Source: Cercophora sp. LCS_1
Lineage: Eukaryota; Ascomycota; Sordariomycetes; Sordariales; Lasiosphaeriaceae
Direction: 5' to 3'
Length of the DNA: 64,000 bases
Assembly (NCBI GenBank): GCA_036250225.1
Contig: JAPZLL010000044.1
Coordinates: 62,001 to 126,000, forward strand
The notes beneath the pieces are model-generated. The model was not told the DNA's origin. It saw nothing but the letters and a program-made list of their open reading frames with translations, and made no database searches. Positions 21,683 through 32,537 of the stretch are shown here, piece after piece (the stretch's first letter is position 1; each line of letters begins with the position of its first letter). The position numbers and the translations under genes were made by a program.

Positions 21683-23242
21683 CTAAGGATGGGTATTGAC
21701 AACCACATGCACCCCAGGGAGCAGCTCGGCCAACTCGGCCGCGATCCGCGCAGCCATTTCACGACGCTCAGACTGCTGCTCCTCAGACTGCTGCTCCTCA
21801 GGGCGCTCGTTAATACCGCGCCAAGCTGCCTCAATCTTCGCACGATCCTCTGCTCCGTGGGTGCCGGCCTCCTGGGCGTGCAGGCCTGGGGTTACGTCGT
21901 ACGGACTAGCCGGGATATCATCATTGTCCGTCTCACGATCCAGGCCAGCGACGTATTCCTCCCAGAAACTCGCAAACTCGGTCTTTGTGGCGCGAGACCG
22001 CAGCTCGGCCAGGGTTATATCGCCCGGGCCAGCGGCGATGTGGCTGATGCGGTTCTGCTCGGCCGGGATGATGCGGGCGAGGAAGCGGTTGAAGGCCGTC
22101 AGATGGTGGGGATGGACTTCGGCGCCGGCTGTGTGGAACAAGACTTGCGTGCCGCCGAAGCGCTCGTGCACAATGTGATCGACGACGCCCGTGGAGGGGC
22201 AGAACTTGACGCAGGCGTCCAGAAAGGTGGCTTGGTCGTTTTTCTGTGCAGCCTTGGGGTCGCGGGACGTGGTGACCAGGTCCAGGTTCATGAATACCCA
22301 GCGAGACACCCAGGGCAGCTGAAGCATGACGGTATAGGGGGATACCCAGTGGTATAGCTTAAGAAGACACTGCCCTTCAACGGGGGTCGTACCCTTCTCC
22401 ATGGTGGCTATCTGATACCTGGCGCAGTCGCCATGACAGTTGAGCTTGATGCAAGGCACAGCGGGGCCGATGAAGCGGCCAGGGTCGATGACCATCGGGG
22501 TGGAGGCGTCCGTCTGGGAGAAGATGACCGCCTCGTTCCAGTCGAACATGGTCACGTCTCGGGGCTGGCAGGCTTGCTGTTGCGTCGTGGGCGCTGAAAA
22601 CGCCATGTAAACTCCGCTGCCGCGTCTTGGGAAAATCTGGCCAGGCCGGGGGGCCATGATCCGGAGATAGGCTTTGTTCACCGGCTCGGTTAGCTCGTTC
22701 TTGGGGAACATGAAGGCGGTGAAATAAGGCGGCTTGTGTGTCGTGCCCTCTCGGTTGATCTGGACCAACAAGATGTCGGCGGAACGGTAACCCAAGGTCT
22801 CGAGATCGGAGCGCGAGACACAGCCTTTGGCATCGAACTCCACCCATATAAAGTCCGGGCCGGGCTGGCCGACAGCCATGAAGACACATCGAATGTGGCG
22901 CGGTGAGGGCCGGTTGGCCTCGCCGAAACGAGCCTGTTGACCGCAGAGTCTCTTGTGGTACGGTCGATCAGCGACCTGGCATTCTCGAGAGCAATAGCGA
23001 GCTGCGTAGCAGCCGGAGCATGAGGCCACGCCAGGTTTGCGGCATCGGATGCAGCCGCTGAGATGGGTAGTTGAGGCGGGGTCTAGGAGGGCCAGGGCGC
23101 TGTCAGGCGCGTGTACAGCTACGCGATCGTCTTCCACGGCGAGCTGAAGCTGCTGAGAGGGCGCCAATGACGGTGACGAGTCAATGGTCAAAAATCTTTG
23201 TCGCGGGCCCTCAGGGAGTGCCAATACCTTTAGCACATCCAT
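21683..23242 (-). CDS. MYND zinc-finger protein
   Basis: An intronless 519-residue protein. Residues 64-100 form a MYND finger with the expected ligands (C64, C67, C75, C78, C84, C88, H96, C100). MYND fingers bind two zinc ions and recognise proline-rich partner peptides. The remaining 400 residues have no SET or other enzymatic domain I recognise; they include conserved-looking FDWNEAVIFSQ and a LYHWVSPYTVMLQLPW stretch. The C-terminus is charged with a short direct repeat (EEQQSEEQQSE). Fungal proteins with one N-terminal MYND and an undefined body are common, so the domain call is firm but the role is open. Confidence 0.82.
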   Translation of the reverse strand: MDVLKVLALPEGPRQRFLTIDSSPSLAPSQQLQLAVEDDRVAVHAPDSALALLDPASTTHLSGCIRCRKPGVASCSGCYAARYCSRECQVADRPYHKRLCGQQARFGEANRPSPRHIRCVFMAVGQPGPDFIWVEFDAKGCVSRSDLETLGYRSADILLVQINREGTTHKPPYFTAFMFPKNELTEPVNKAYLRIMAPRPGQIFPRRGSGVYMAFSAPTTQQQACQPRDVTMFDWNEAVIFSQTDASTPMVIDPGRFIGPAVPCIKLNCHGDCARYQIATMEKGTTPVEGQCLLKLYHWVSPYTVMLQLPWVSRWVFMNLDLVTTSRDPKAAQKNDQATFLDACVKFCPSTGVVDHIVHERFGGTQVLFHTAGAEVHPHHLTAFNRFLARIIPAEQNRISHIAAGPGDITLAELRSRATKTEFASFWEEYVAGLDRETDNDDIPASPYDVTPGLHAQEAGTHGAEDRAKIEAAWRGINERPEEQQSEEQQSERREMAARIAAELAELLPGVHVVVNTHP

Positions 23243-23853
23243 GGTGTTGGCAGTTTTGCAAAGGAGATGATGGTAGGATGGGATGTTGGTGGAAGGGAAA
23301 GTGCAGCAGGGTAAAAAAAAAATTTGGTGTGCAGGGAAGCAAGAAGAGGGTTATTCAAGAAGGCAACATCGCATCTCTGGGGGGCAGAGAGGGCCGTGCC
23401 CCACAACAAAGCCGTTGTATTCACCGTGGTGGGGCATCCTTTTTCATCCGATGCGCACAGCACAGCGGTGCCAAAGTCACACAGCTGGCGTGGTAAGAAA
23501 CAAATAAATGCCTTGGCCTTTATTCACTCTTTGTAACCCTCTCCCATCGTCTCAAGGGAGCACTTTCAAAACAAAGCAGGCATGCTGCTTTGGTGTAGAT
23601 TTCCAATGCTTGCGATGTCGCTCTCCGTGACAACTTGTCTACCTCACAAATATCCAAGGTTGAATCCTTCGCGCTCAGTGCTCTACTCTCCGATTTTGGT
23701 GGAGCGTTTTTTTTCAGAGCCCGCTTGCCTTAAAAACCTCTGCAACTTCCCCGCGTTTGCATCCAGTTCCTCAAAGAATCAGATATTGGTTTGCGTTCGC
23801 TGCTCCCGTTTGGCTGCTGCTGCCTGCCACAGTCATCTCTCTACCCCGCACTG

Positions 23854-24040
23854 TGTTAGAAGGAAGGCGCCTCCCGAAGGCTCTGGAAGGAAGCAGAACG
23901 ATGGATTGGTCACCATCGCCACAGTGGAATCGCCACCTGTTTACAGCTATAAGAAAGGCTCTCTGACCATGCCAGAGAGCAAAAGACAGAGAATACAATC
24001 ACGGTTTTCTACTTGAATAAGCAGTGCAGTGTTTCTGACA
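23854..24040. mobile_element. Solo LTR, copy A, with 5-bp target duplication
   Basis: A 187 bp element starts with tgttagaa and ends with tttctgaca, and is flanked by direct repeats cactg (23849-23853 and 24041-24045). Its right 50 bp are nearly identical to the solo LTR at 30485-30685. No internal retrotransposon sequence is present, so it most likely arose by recombination between two LTRs. It sits in the 3' part of a HET-domain gene fragment. The left end differs from copy B by C-to-T type changes, as expected from RIP or decay. Confidence 0.75.
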
Positions 24041-24480
24041 CACTGAGCCTGCAACCTGATGAAGCAAACTCGAAGATTTATCAACCTCATCCAGTGCCGT
24101 CCATGAATCTTCACCGCCCCCGACCTCTGATCCGAGCCTTTCGACCGGCATTGCTTCCATGTGCGCCTTGAGGTTTGCTTTTGTTGTTGTGAGCTGGGGC
24201 TTGACTCCCCAGCAGTAGCTTAGACAAAGGTATTTTGCCTTTTCATCAACAGCAGACCTGTGGAGTCTTGCGGTTACACCAAGCGAATCCGGCGATACAT
24301 CAATAACATATGACGGTAGCTCGGGCTTGAAGCTGTTCTTTGGGCACAATGAGTGCGTCGTTTCGCAAGTTTCGAGCCAACATCGAGCCAGCACGAAGGC
24401 CTTCTCGCTCGCAAAATCGGCAAGTGGAGGCCGGCGTATCGCCTTTAACGCTGCCAGGTCGTCTAAATTAGGTATTCTGG
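24041..24480 (-). pseudogene. HET-domain gene fragment interrupted by solo LTR
   Basis: The minus-strand frame encodes the start of a HET (heterokaryon incompatibility) domain and the usual sequence before it: a FVLARCWLETCETTHSLC segment, then LPSYVIDVSPDSLG, then KYLCLSYCWG and LTTTKANLKAHMEAMP. The later HET motifs (the TR-x-LG and Y-x-W-I-D-x-L-C-I region) are absent. The frame runs into the solo LTR at 24040 and beyond it reaches a stop without further HET sequence. HET proteins trigger cell death on fusion with unlike strains; this copy cannot be complete. Loss may predate the LTR insertion, because recognisable HET similarity already fades before the LTR. Confidence 0.65.
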
Positions 24481-24860
24481 TAAGTCACACATGGTTTTGT
24501 GTAAAATCAAGGATAGAATCAAAGAACGACTATCAACATGTAGATGCGCGATGGGGGTAGACTAGAACTCGGTGGCTTTACCTTCATTCGCTGTGAGGTG
24601 GAGCATTCTATCACTCCACACAAACTTTGGATCCGCTCTGCCACCATCACCGCGGGAAAGGCAATTGGAACCGTTGCCTGGGAGCTACCCTTACAGATTA
24701 CGCGTCATCTGCTTTCATCGGGAGGAAACTTTAGCCGGGGGGACAGAAAAGGGACCTCTGAGGCTGTGTTGCAGAGGCGTATGGCATCACCCTAGCTCAG
24801 GGAAGAATCAGGGGAAGCTCAGGACAAATCAGCCACAGCTCACCCCAGCTCAGGATGACG

Positions 24861-24898
24861 GACAAAAAAGGAAATTTCGTGTGCCCAGATTCGTCGCA
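24861..24898 (-). repeat. Interspersed repeat, copy 2 (inverted)
   Basis: Reverse complement of the repeat at 21224-21262 with a few mismatches. The neighbouring 24786-24855 segment holds four ctcagg words. Confidence 0.55.
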
Positions 24899-26262
24899 GG
24901 AAACCTGGCTGTTTTCTTCGATTTGGAGGTCCTTGGCATGGTGCGAAACACCACATGGGTTTGAGATCGGAAACCTGTGAGATCGAATGGCATACATCCC
25001 AATGACGATTTCCATTGGTCTTCATCAACAGCTGATTACCTTAGTTGTCCCACGATTTCCTCTCGGCACCTCAGCACCTTGCTCGGCGATTTTCAACCTC
25101 GCATGTTGACTCCGCAGTTTTACGGCAATCAGCGGGATGAATCACGTTCAATCTAGCCTGTTCACCGATCTGACCTTGTTTCGGTCATTCATCATGGGGG
25201 AGTATGCATAAACCAGCCCCGTCAATCGCACTATCGCAAATCCTGCCGCATGTCCGTACATGATCGCAAACCTCCTATCTGCATGATCGTGTACTGTTTA
25301 GGTGCAGGATCTCTGGCTGCTTAGGTGCACGATCGAGGTTTGGTGGCGTCGGGACCCCCTGCATGTTGCGGCGACTTGGAAGGAACGTTTTTAACAGCCC
25401 AGACCGGTCGCTCGGCCGTACCCTTGGGATTTGGAGCCGGACGAGTTGAGCCCAACTGGACTGAACCAGCAGCCCAAGCCTCCCGACGGCTTTAGCGGCG
25501 GTTGAACAAGCCGGGATTGACAGCTTTCTCACGCGATTGATGAGCTTTCACGTTGCTGTTGAAGGCTTCTACGCCCAATGGGAACGAGTTGAGCCCGAGG
25601 CTTCATTGGTTGATAGTATTCTTTCGGATGTTCCATCCGCATTCGCTCGGTAGTCTCTGAAATTTGCGATGCTGGCCGCCTTCTGGGAACAGGAGTGTAT
25701 GACGCTGCCACAGGGTTAGGTTTTAGTCGTATTCTTAGAAGATCTTATGCCTTTGTGTATGGCTGACACTGGCATCGCGAGAGACGGCTTCTCACGTGAA
25801 ATCTGGAATTATGCCCGGGACTCCTTTCCGTCGGGAATACCTTGGTCGACCATATAGTAGACCTTGCCACGGCTTGTGCCAAAAGGGAGAACCCAGTTTT
25901 TTTGGTGGACGGCTTCCCTTTTTTGGCCAGAAGGAGGCAGGCTGCTTGCTGCAACTTGGCACAGCTGGTATGGGGAAACTATGCAACATGATTGGTCCTG
26001 GACCACGCTCGTGCGTCCACGGTCATGCATCTTGGCATGACTATTGGGGAAAACAGGAAGCGTCCGCGCTCGCTTATGCGGCAATAGCACTGCAAATGGG
26101 GGGGTTTGGCGTAGTATTTGTACAACCATATGTTGCCCTTCGCTGGCCCTCGTCTCGGACGCACAACCCTCCCCCCCCCCCGCCAGTTTCTCCCAGGTTA
26201 GTCGCCAGGCCACACCGGGCACCGCTATCATCTGCCATCTTCAGCGCTGCACGACACGTACG
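24899..26262. other. Intergenic region, no gene seen
   Basis: About 1.4 kb before the P450 gene. Short frames on both strands have no recognisable motif. One frame at 25796-26410 overlaps the P450 start in another frame and is treated as spurious. Confidence 0.35.
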
Positions 26263-28029
26263 ATGGCGTTGCTCCAGGCACCACCAACCCTCGTCGCGGC
26301 GTTTCTTGCATTTGGCATTTACATCTTCATCTCTCGCTTCCGGACTTGGTATCGGCTGCGGCACATTCCCGGCCCGACCAGTGCGGGCTGGAGCAAGCTC
26401 TGGCTTCTGAAACACCAGCTGGGTGGCAGGCTTCCAAAGGATCTGGCAGATGCCTGCGAGAAATATGGTGGGCGTCCCATATCCACGGGGTCATTCCATG
26501 TTAGTCTCCGCCGGTTGATGAAGACTGACAGGGTTCTCCAGGCTCCCTAACCCGTGTGGGACCCAACTGGTAGGTACATAAAAGATCATGTCCCGCGCCC
26601 ATGCTGTCCCAGGCTAAGGCTCTTGATGCAGGCTCGTGTGCTCTGATCCAGCCGAAATCCGCCGCACATGGAGCATCCGATCCGGCTACCGCCGCGCAGA
26701 CTGGTACAAAGGATTCCGTTTCGACCCCAACAGCGACTCCATCCTTACATCTGTTGATAATAACGAGCATCATCGGCTAAAGCGCAATCTGCTCCCTGGG
26801 TATCTAGGAAACGGGCAGCCTAATCAGGAAAAGGTTGTCGACAGCCATATCGGTAACTTTTTGAGGTTGATAGAGAGGTGCTATCTGTCGGACGGGGAGG
26901 GGGATTTGAGAAGCATGGATATGGGCAGGGTGTGCCAGTACCTAACGCAAGACATCACATCGGCGCTGGAATTCGGCGAAGCATTTGGATATATCGAGGC
27001 GAACCGGGATCGGGATGGGGTGATTGAAGCGTTGGAGGGGATGCAGCTCCCGGTCGCGATTCTTGCATTTCTGCCGGCACTGCTATGGGTGGTGACGTCG
27101 AGATGGGCCAAGCCGCTGATGCCGAAACCGACGGACAAGACGGGGATTGGGAAGCTGGTAGGCATGATACAGAAGCGGGTTGCGGCGAGGTATGGGGCGG
27201 ATAGGAAGAGAGGGACGGATGTGCTGCAGCAATTTGTCGAGTCGGGGCTGACACGGAAGGAGGTCGAGGCGGAGGCTTTGGTGGTGAGCTTACACGTCCA
27301 TCTTTTTTTTTCTTTTCTTTTTTTGCTCCTGCATCCATCTGACGCTTCACCAGCATCTCCTTGGCGGAGCAGACACAACCGCCACGGCCCTCCGCAACAC
27401 CATCTTCTACCTCTCGACCTCCCCTGCTGCCTACGCCCGTCTCCGATCCGAAATCGCTGCTTTCCTACCGCAGGCCAACCGCCCCGTCATCAGTGACGCC
27501 CAAGCCAAATCCCTGCCGTACCTCCAGGCTTGCATCAAAGAGGCCCTTCGCATGTGGCCGCCCATCTCTGGACTCGCCCCCAAGGTTAGCGGCAAGGACG
27601 ACGTCATCTGCGGCAAGAAAGTTCCCGCGGGGACGTACGTTGCGTGGGCTATCTTCGGTGCCATGAAAGATAAGGCAGTGTTTGGGGCTGATGCTGAGAT
27701 TTTCGAGCCAGGACGGTGGATCGGAAAGAACGAGCAGAAGTTGAGGGAGATGGAAAGCGCACAAGGGTTGGTATTCAACACAGGAACGAGATGGGAATGT
27801 CTAGGGCGACGGCTGGCGTATTTGGAGCTGGGGAAGGCTTTGTTTGAAGTGAGTTCTCGGCTCTTGAGCATCTACTGGAGAACACAAGATCGGACACTGA
27901 CTGGCGGCATAGCTTTTTGCGAGATACGACTTTGCCATGATGAATCCAGTCCAGCCATTCCACTGGAACGCTCCTGGACTTACCATACAAGAGGCGATGA
28001 ACGTAAGAATTACGAAGAGGGTTGGGTAG
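26263..28029 (+). CDS. Cytochrome P450 monooxygenase (five exons)
   Basis: Exons 26263-26467, 26542-26569 (28 bp), 26632-27283, 27354-27848 and 27913-28029 give 498 residues. A membrane anchor (residues 5-25) precedes the hinge RHIPGPTSAGWSK. The I-helix LLGGADTTATALR, K-helix EALR and PERW-like EPGRW are present. The haem-binding loop is FNTGTRWECLG with the axial Cys near residue 444; the one-residue-longer RWEC form occurs in fungal pisatin-demethylase-like P450s. P450s use NADPH, via P450 reductase, to insert oxygen into small lipophilic substrates at the ER membrane. No biosynthetic core enzyme lies nearby, so a detoxification or stand-alone role is as likely as a pathway role. The micro-exon is needed to give KYGSLTRVGPNWLVC. 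Confidence 0.9.
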
Positions 28030-28936
28030 AGGAGTGAAGTGCTGCCGAAACGGAGGACGTCGAACCTGGTTTGGGCGATTCTGTCAGGAGTCACGGCGAC
28101 CACAACACACAGAATCTCTGATACTCTTAGCAACATGTTTATTTGTCGTTTCTGCCAATACTACCGAAAGTGCTGCAACCCTCATTATTTTCACCAAATC
28201 CAGGGTGCGGTGTTTCTAACGACAACGCTGGCTGCAACGCTCAGCGGAGCAGCTATTCACTGTCTGGGTCCTGATCAGATGGGATGGAATGGATATGACG
28301 GAGAGCTCAAGCTCGATTGCCTCGCGCGGCCGCGTCGCGCCGACAAGACGTCGCCATGGAGGGCAGGTGTGTCGGGGGAACTTGGGGTTGAAATGCGGGG
28401 TCTAGACCCATTCAATCTGGAGCGTGGCTGCTCGTGTTGGCTTATTGCTTGTGATGAAAATTCGCATCCACCCACTGCGTGGCCGACGCAGGCACGGCAG
28501 GCACGCAGGACGAGCCAGGGAAGCGTGCCGATTGCCACTCGGCGGAGTATCCCGCTAACGTTGGGAGGTGGGAAGCCAATCAATTGCTCCGGGGGGGCTG
28601 GCTGCTTGGAGGGAAAAGGAATTCCTGGAGAAGGCCGCGCCGCAGATCGTGTCTCTTTGATTTGTTTGCGCGAGTAAGGCAATGGTGAGCTGACGGCGGA
28701 ATGAGGGGCCCGAAGAGCGCCACCGACCGCTGCTGGTCACAAACCCGACTTCCAGTCTCGCACCGTCGCCTTCACCCAGATTTCCATTTCAGTTCACGTC
28801 CGCTTCCCCCCCAAAAAGACCATGTCCGCGTCCAGAGTCGGCGGCGCATCGAGCGGATGTGGACTTTTTCTGGCGAACATTGTTCAACTCGACTCGAACC
28901 AAGCTCCCGGAGTCCGGAGGCAATCTACCTCCCAAG

Positions 28937-29999
28937 ATGGCGGCACAGTCGCCACCGAACCAACCGCCCGGGCCGGATGTGTCCATAGTTGGCTCTAGGT
29001 GTCTTGGCCCGCTCATCCCGATTCAAACGATCTGTCTAGTGCTCCTAGCCCTGCGCCTCTACACCCGCGCCCGGCCCGTGATGCACCTCGCCTGGGACGA
29101 TGCCGCCGTTGCTGTCGCTTCCGTACGATGTTTGGTTTGCTCTCAAGACACATGCCGGCACCCCGCTAACTCATTTCACCATGGTCCTTCAGATGGCCTC
29201 CGTGACGCAGTTCGCCATCTTCATCGCGGCAGTCCCCTACGGCGTGGGTCGCCACAGCTTCTACATCAACCCCGAAGACGCATCCCAGGCTCGCCGGCTG
29301 CTCTACTTCAGCCAGTTGCCGTCGGGCTGGAGCGTCGCCTTGGGAAAGATCAGCATTGCGCTCCTCCTGCTGCGCTTAAAGACGGGTCGAGGCTGGCGCA
29401 TCTTCCTGTACGCCATGGTGGCTGTCCAGCTCGCCACGGCCGTCCACGCCAACGCGATGCAGCTGGCCATGTGCCGGCCCACCTCGGCCGGCTGGCGTCT
29501 CGCGGCAATGGCAGGGCACTGCTGGCCCGTCTCGGTCCTCCACGCCACGATTTACGCCCACGGCTCCGTCGCCGCGTGTACCGACCTCGTCTTTGCCCTT
29601 ATCCCTCTAACCTTCCTCGGCAGCGTGCGGCGGAGTGTACGCGAGAGGCTGGTGATCGCCTTGCTCATGGGCCTCGGTGTCTTCGCCGCCGCCGCCGTTG
29701 TCATCAAGTTGACGCTTGTGCATACATACGGGGCGATGGGTGACATGCTCTGGGACTCTGTCGACCTGAACACCTGGTCCATCCTCGAGGGGCATTTAGG
29801 CATCGTGGCGGCTTGTCTGCCGTGCCTCAAGTCCCCGTTCCAGGCGGCCCTGCGACGCATGGGATTGCTGAGTGACGCCTCGCGCGATTGGGAGAACTGC
29901 TCGGCAGCCTCGCCGGGACTTCAGCTTTACGCAACCCCCCAGACCCCTTGCAGCCGCACTGGAAGCGAGATACCCCGGTGCCCCGATTCCAAGGTCTGA
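28937..29999 (+). CDS. Pth11-like receptor with fungal rhodopsin-type seven-TM domain
   Basis: Exons 28937-29122 and 29193-29999 give 330 residues. The seven-helix fungal rhodopsin domain shows its usual landmarks: R-x-Y-x-R-A after helix 1, WDD before helix 2, GVGRH in the first loop, a QLPSGWSVALGKISIALLLLRL helix 3, and a W-DSVDLNTWSILEGHLGIVAACLP region at helices 6 and 7. Members act as plasma-membrane receptors or as uncharacterised membrane proteins; Magnaporthe Pth11 senses surfaces. There is no N-terminal CFEM domain here. The C-terminal tail is short (about 60 residues), so coupling to G proteins is not evident. The GTG-initiated upstream extension is unlikely; ATG at 28937 is used. 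Confidence 0.85.
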
Positions 30000-30479
30000 C
30001 GACCACGTCCTTGCCTCTCTCTCTCTCTCCCTATCTTGGACTTTGAAGAGGCTTTCAACAAGTACCGGGCAGTCGCCATCGGCGAGGCAGGATAATGTAC
30101 AATAAACATTGACTAAGGTATGCCGTCACCTCCAACGGGCATCTACATAGCGATGCAAAGAAATCGCTACCACAGAGTTACACCCCCGGCTGCGCGACCT
30201 CCGGGGGGTCGTCGATGAAGGTGACAGAGGCCACTGACAGAAAACCGGGCTACAGCACTCTCTGGGCTAACCCTGCTGAAAACCTGGAAAGAACCCAGCT
30301 CTTCGCCGGACGAAATGCTGACACTTATTTCGGGTCCGTTACCGACTTGCCTCCCCTCCGCTCCGCTCCCTGAACCGTGGCTTACCACCACCCTGCCTTC
30401 ACCCCGTGGTTGGACTGGTTGAACCCCAACCCTAGGTGGAAGCATCTTGGCTAGTATTAGATCAGCCATATTAGTCCAA

Positions 30480-30690
30480 GGCACTGTCAGAAAGAAGGGT
30501 CTAGAAGGCTCCAGACGATGGATTCGTCAGCTAGTGCCACCAGCTTGCGTGGCCTACTGGAGGCTTCTATTCAACTGACGGATCTATAAGAAGAAGGCTT
30601 TCTGGCCATGGCCAGAAAGCTGAGGACAGAACACAGAATACAATCACGGTTTTCTACTTGAATAAGCAGTGCAGTGTTTCTGACAGGCAC
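30480..30690. mobile_element. Solo LTR, copy B, with perfect 5-bp target duplication
   Basis: The element 30485-30685 (201 bp) starts tgtcagaaa and ends tttctgaca, a perfect 9-bp inverted terminal repeat with TG...CA ends, flanked by ggcac on both sides (30480-30484 and 30686-30690). Its right part is shared with copy A at 23854-24040. No internal retrotransposon genes are present. Confidence 0.85.
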
Positions 30691-31034
30691 CAGGTCCAGC
30701 ATTTTTTCTCCCTACATGATTGTGGGTCAGTTGCAGCAAAACGACGGGCACGGACTGGTTGTGACACGCTTGAGGTACGTCACTGCTGTTTCTATACGAG
30801 AGCAGCAAACGCTTTCCCGAGTAAGGTTCCTGTTCTTTATCGGCCCCAACCACCATCTTGTCGCGTAGCCGCCCAATTACTTCGAACTCTTAGTTCACAT
30901 GTTGGTGGCATTTTGATGAGTAAAGTCTGAATGGCAAATGTTTAGTGCAATAGAAATCGTGCTGGGAGCTATGAAATTGACCAGGCCATACATCATCAAT
31001 CACCATTAATGCACACCACCAAGTCCCGAACACC

Positions 31035-32066
31035 TTAACCATCAACCTTGCCAACATGAACCACAATCTTCCCCGGCGCCTTCCCCTCCTTCAACTTTGC
31101 ATACGCCCTCGGTACCTCCTCAAACTCGAACGTATCCGAAATCACCGGCTTGATCTTCCCCGCAGCCAACCACTTCCCCAACACCTCCAAATCCTCCTTC
31201 CCCGCATCCCGAATCATAAAAAACTCATACCCCCTCTTCCCACCCCCGAGGAAACCCGGCAACAACTTTGACCGAACCATGCTCGTCACGGAGCCCACGT
31301 CAAGACGCGCTCCAACCTGCACATACCGACCCCCTTCAACCAAATACGTACCCGCCGCCTTGTACAACCCGTTCGCATCACCCACATTATCCACCGCCAA
31401 TTTAAACACCTGTCCCTTGCTCTTCACAGCCTCTCCCACATCCTCCTTGGTGTAATCGACCACCTCATCCGCTCCCAACCCCTTCACCATCTCCACCTTG
31501 CCCGTCGAACACGTAGTAAGAACCCACGCGCCCATCGCTTTGGCAATCTGCACGCCGAACGTCCCCGTACCACCGCTCCCGCCGTTGATAAAAACTTTGT
31601 CGCCTGGCTGTAGTTTGGAACCCTTCATGACTTGGTACTCGGTCAGCCCCGCCGTGCCCATCGCTGCGCCGTCGTCGGGCGACACACCGGCGGGTAACAG
31701 AGCGCACGTGTTGGCTGCCGTGACGATGTATTCGCCGCATGTGCCGTGCTGTGTTGGTGGGAGACGGCCGAACACTTGATCGCCCGGTTTGAAGTCGGTC
31801 ACGGAGGGGGAGACGGAGGCGACGACGCCGGAAAAGTCCATGCCGGGCGTGGCGGGGGTGCGGATCATGATGCGCGAGACGATGGGGAGTTCAGGGAGCT
31901 TGTGGTCGGCTGGGTTGAGGGAGGCGGAGAGGATGCGGACGAGGAGGGAGGGAGGACCGTTGGTGGGGAGGGTGGGGAGGGCGATGGTGGAGAGGGTGAG
32001 GTTTTTTTCGAGGCCGCCCGAGGCGGTGGTGTATGTCCAGGCGCGCATGGTTGTTGGGAGGGACAT
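31035..32066 (-). CDS. Zinc-free medium-chain (quinone-reductase-like) oxidoreductase
   Basis: An intronless 343-residue protein of the MDR superfamily. The N-terminal catalytic domain has SLNPADHK and TPGMDFSGVVASV, matching the quinone oxidoreductase and RTN4IP1-like branch that lacks the catalytic zinc Cys. The nucleotide-binding loop INGGSGGTGTFGVQIAKAMGA (about residues 158-178) indicates NADPH. The C-terminal FEFEEVPRAYAKLKEGKAPGKIVV is typical. Such enzymes reduce quinones or activated alkenes in the cytosol or mitochondria; the substrate cannot be told. Flanked by the solo LTR on its right-hand side in transcription terms (downstream end near 31035). Confidence 0.9.
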   Translation of the reverse strand: MSLPTTMRAWTYTTASGGLEKNLTLSTIALPTLPTNGPPSLLVRILSASLNPADHKLPELPIVSRIMIRTPATPGMDFSGVVASVSPSVTDFKPGDQVFGRLPPTQHGTCGEYIVTAANTCALLPAGVSPDDGAAMGTAGLTEYQVMKGSKLQPGDKVFINGGSGGTGTFGVQIAKAMGAWVLTTCSTGKVEMVKGLGADEVVDYTKEDVGEAVKSKGQVFKLAVDNVGDANGLYKAAGTYLVEGGRYVQVGARLDVGSVTSMVRSKLLPGFLGGGKRGYEFFMIRDAGKEDLEVLGKWLAAGKIKPVISDTFEFEEVPRAYAKLKEGKAPGKIVVHVGKVDG

Positions 32067-32537
32067 TTTGGTGGTGGTTTTGAGTGATCGAGATGGATTG
32101 GGTTGAGGAATGGAAGATGGAGAGGTGAGAAGAGAACAGGTGAGGTGAAGGTGAGGTGATGATCAAGTTGAAGGCCCCACTGTGAGGTCATGATTGTGGT
32201 TCCACCTACATTCGACGTCGTCTCTTGGCGTGGCCAATCAGCAGCCGGACGGGCGAACTCATGTCACCGGCCGGAAATTCGTGCCGGTGGTTTTGTCTCC
32301 GGGCTGAACATTTCCCCTCTCCGATTGTATGCCGATATTTACAGTTCTTATGGTTTTGATGGATTGAGACTTCCTACATATTCACGATTACTGCAGGTGG
32401 TGGGTAGAACACCTATAGTATTGGCACTAGATAGCTGCAAGCGCTAATTACTTCTCCTACTCTGTGGCAAAATGTGCGCATTCCCGGTAAGCTTCCTGTC
32501 AACCCCGGACATGTCCCCAATCTGCTCATTTCCCTGA

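Noticed and set aside
25796..26410. 204-residue forward frame overlapping the P450 start
   Set aside because: Different frame from the well-supported P450 exon 1; contains a Pro run from a C tract and no motif.
26263..32066. Secondary-metabolite cluster (P450, receptor, reductase)
   Set aside because: No polyketide synthase, peptide synthetase, terpene cyclase or other core enzyme anywhere in the window; solo LTR and long gaps lie between the genes.
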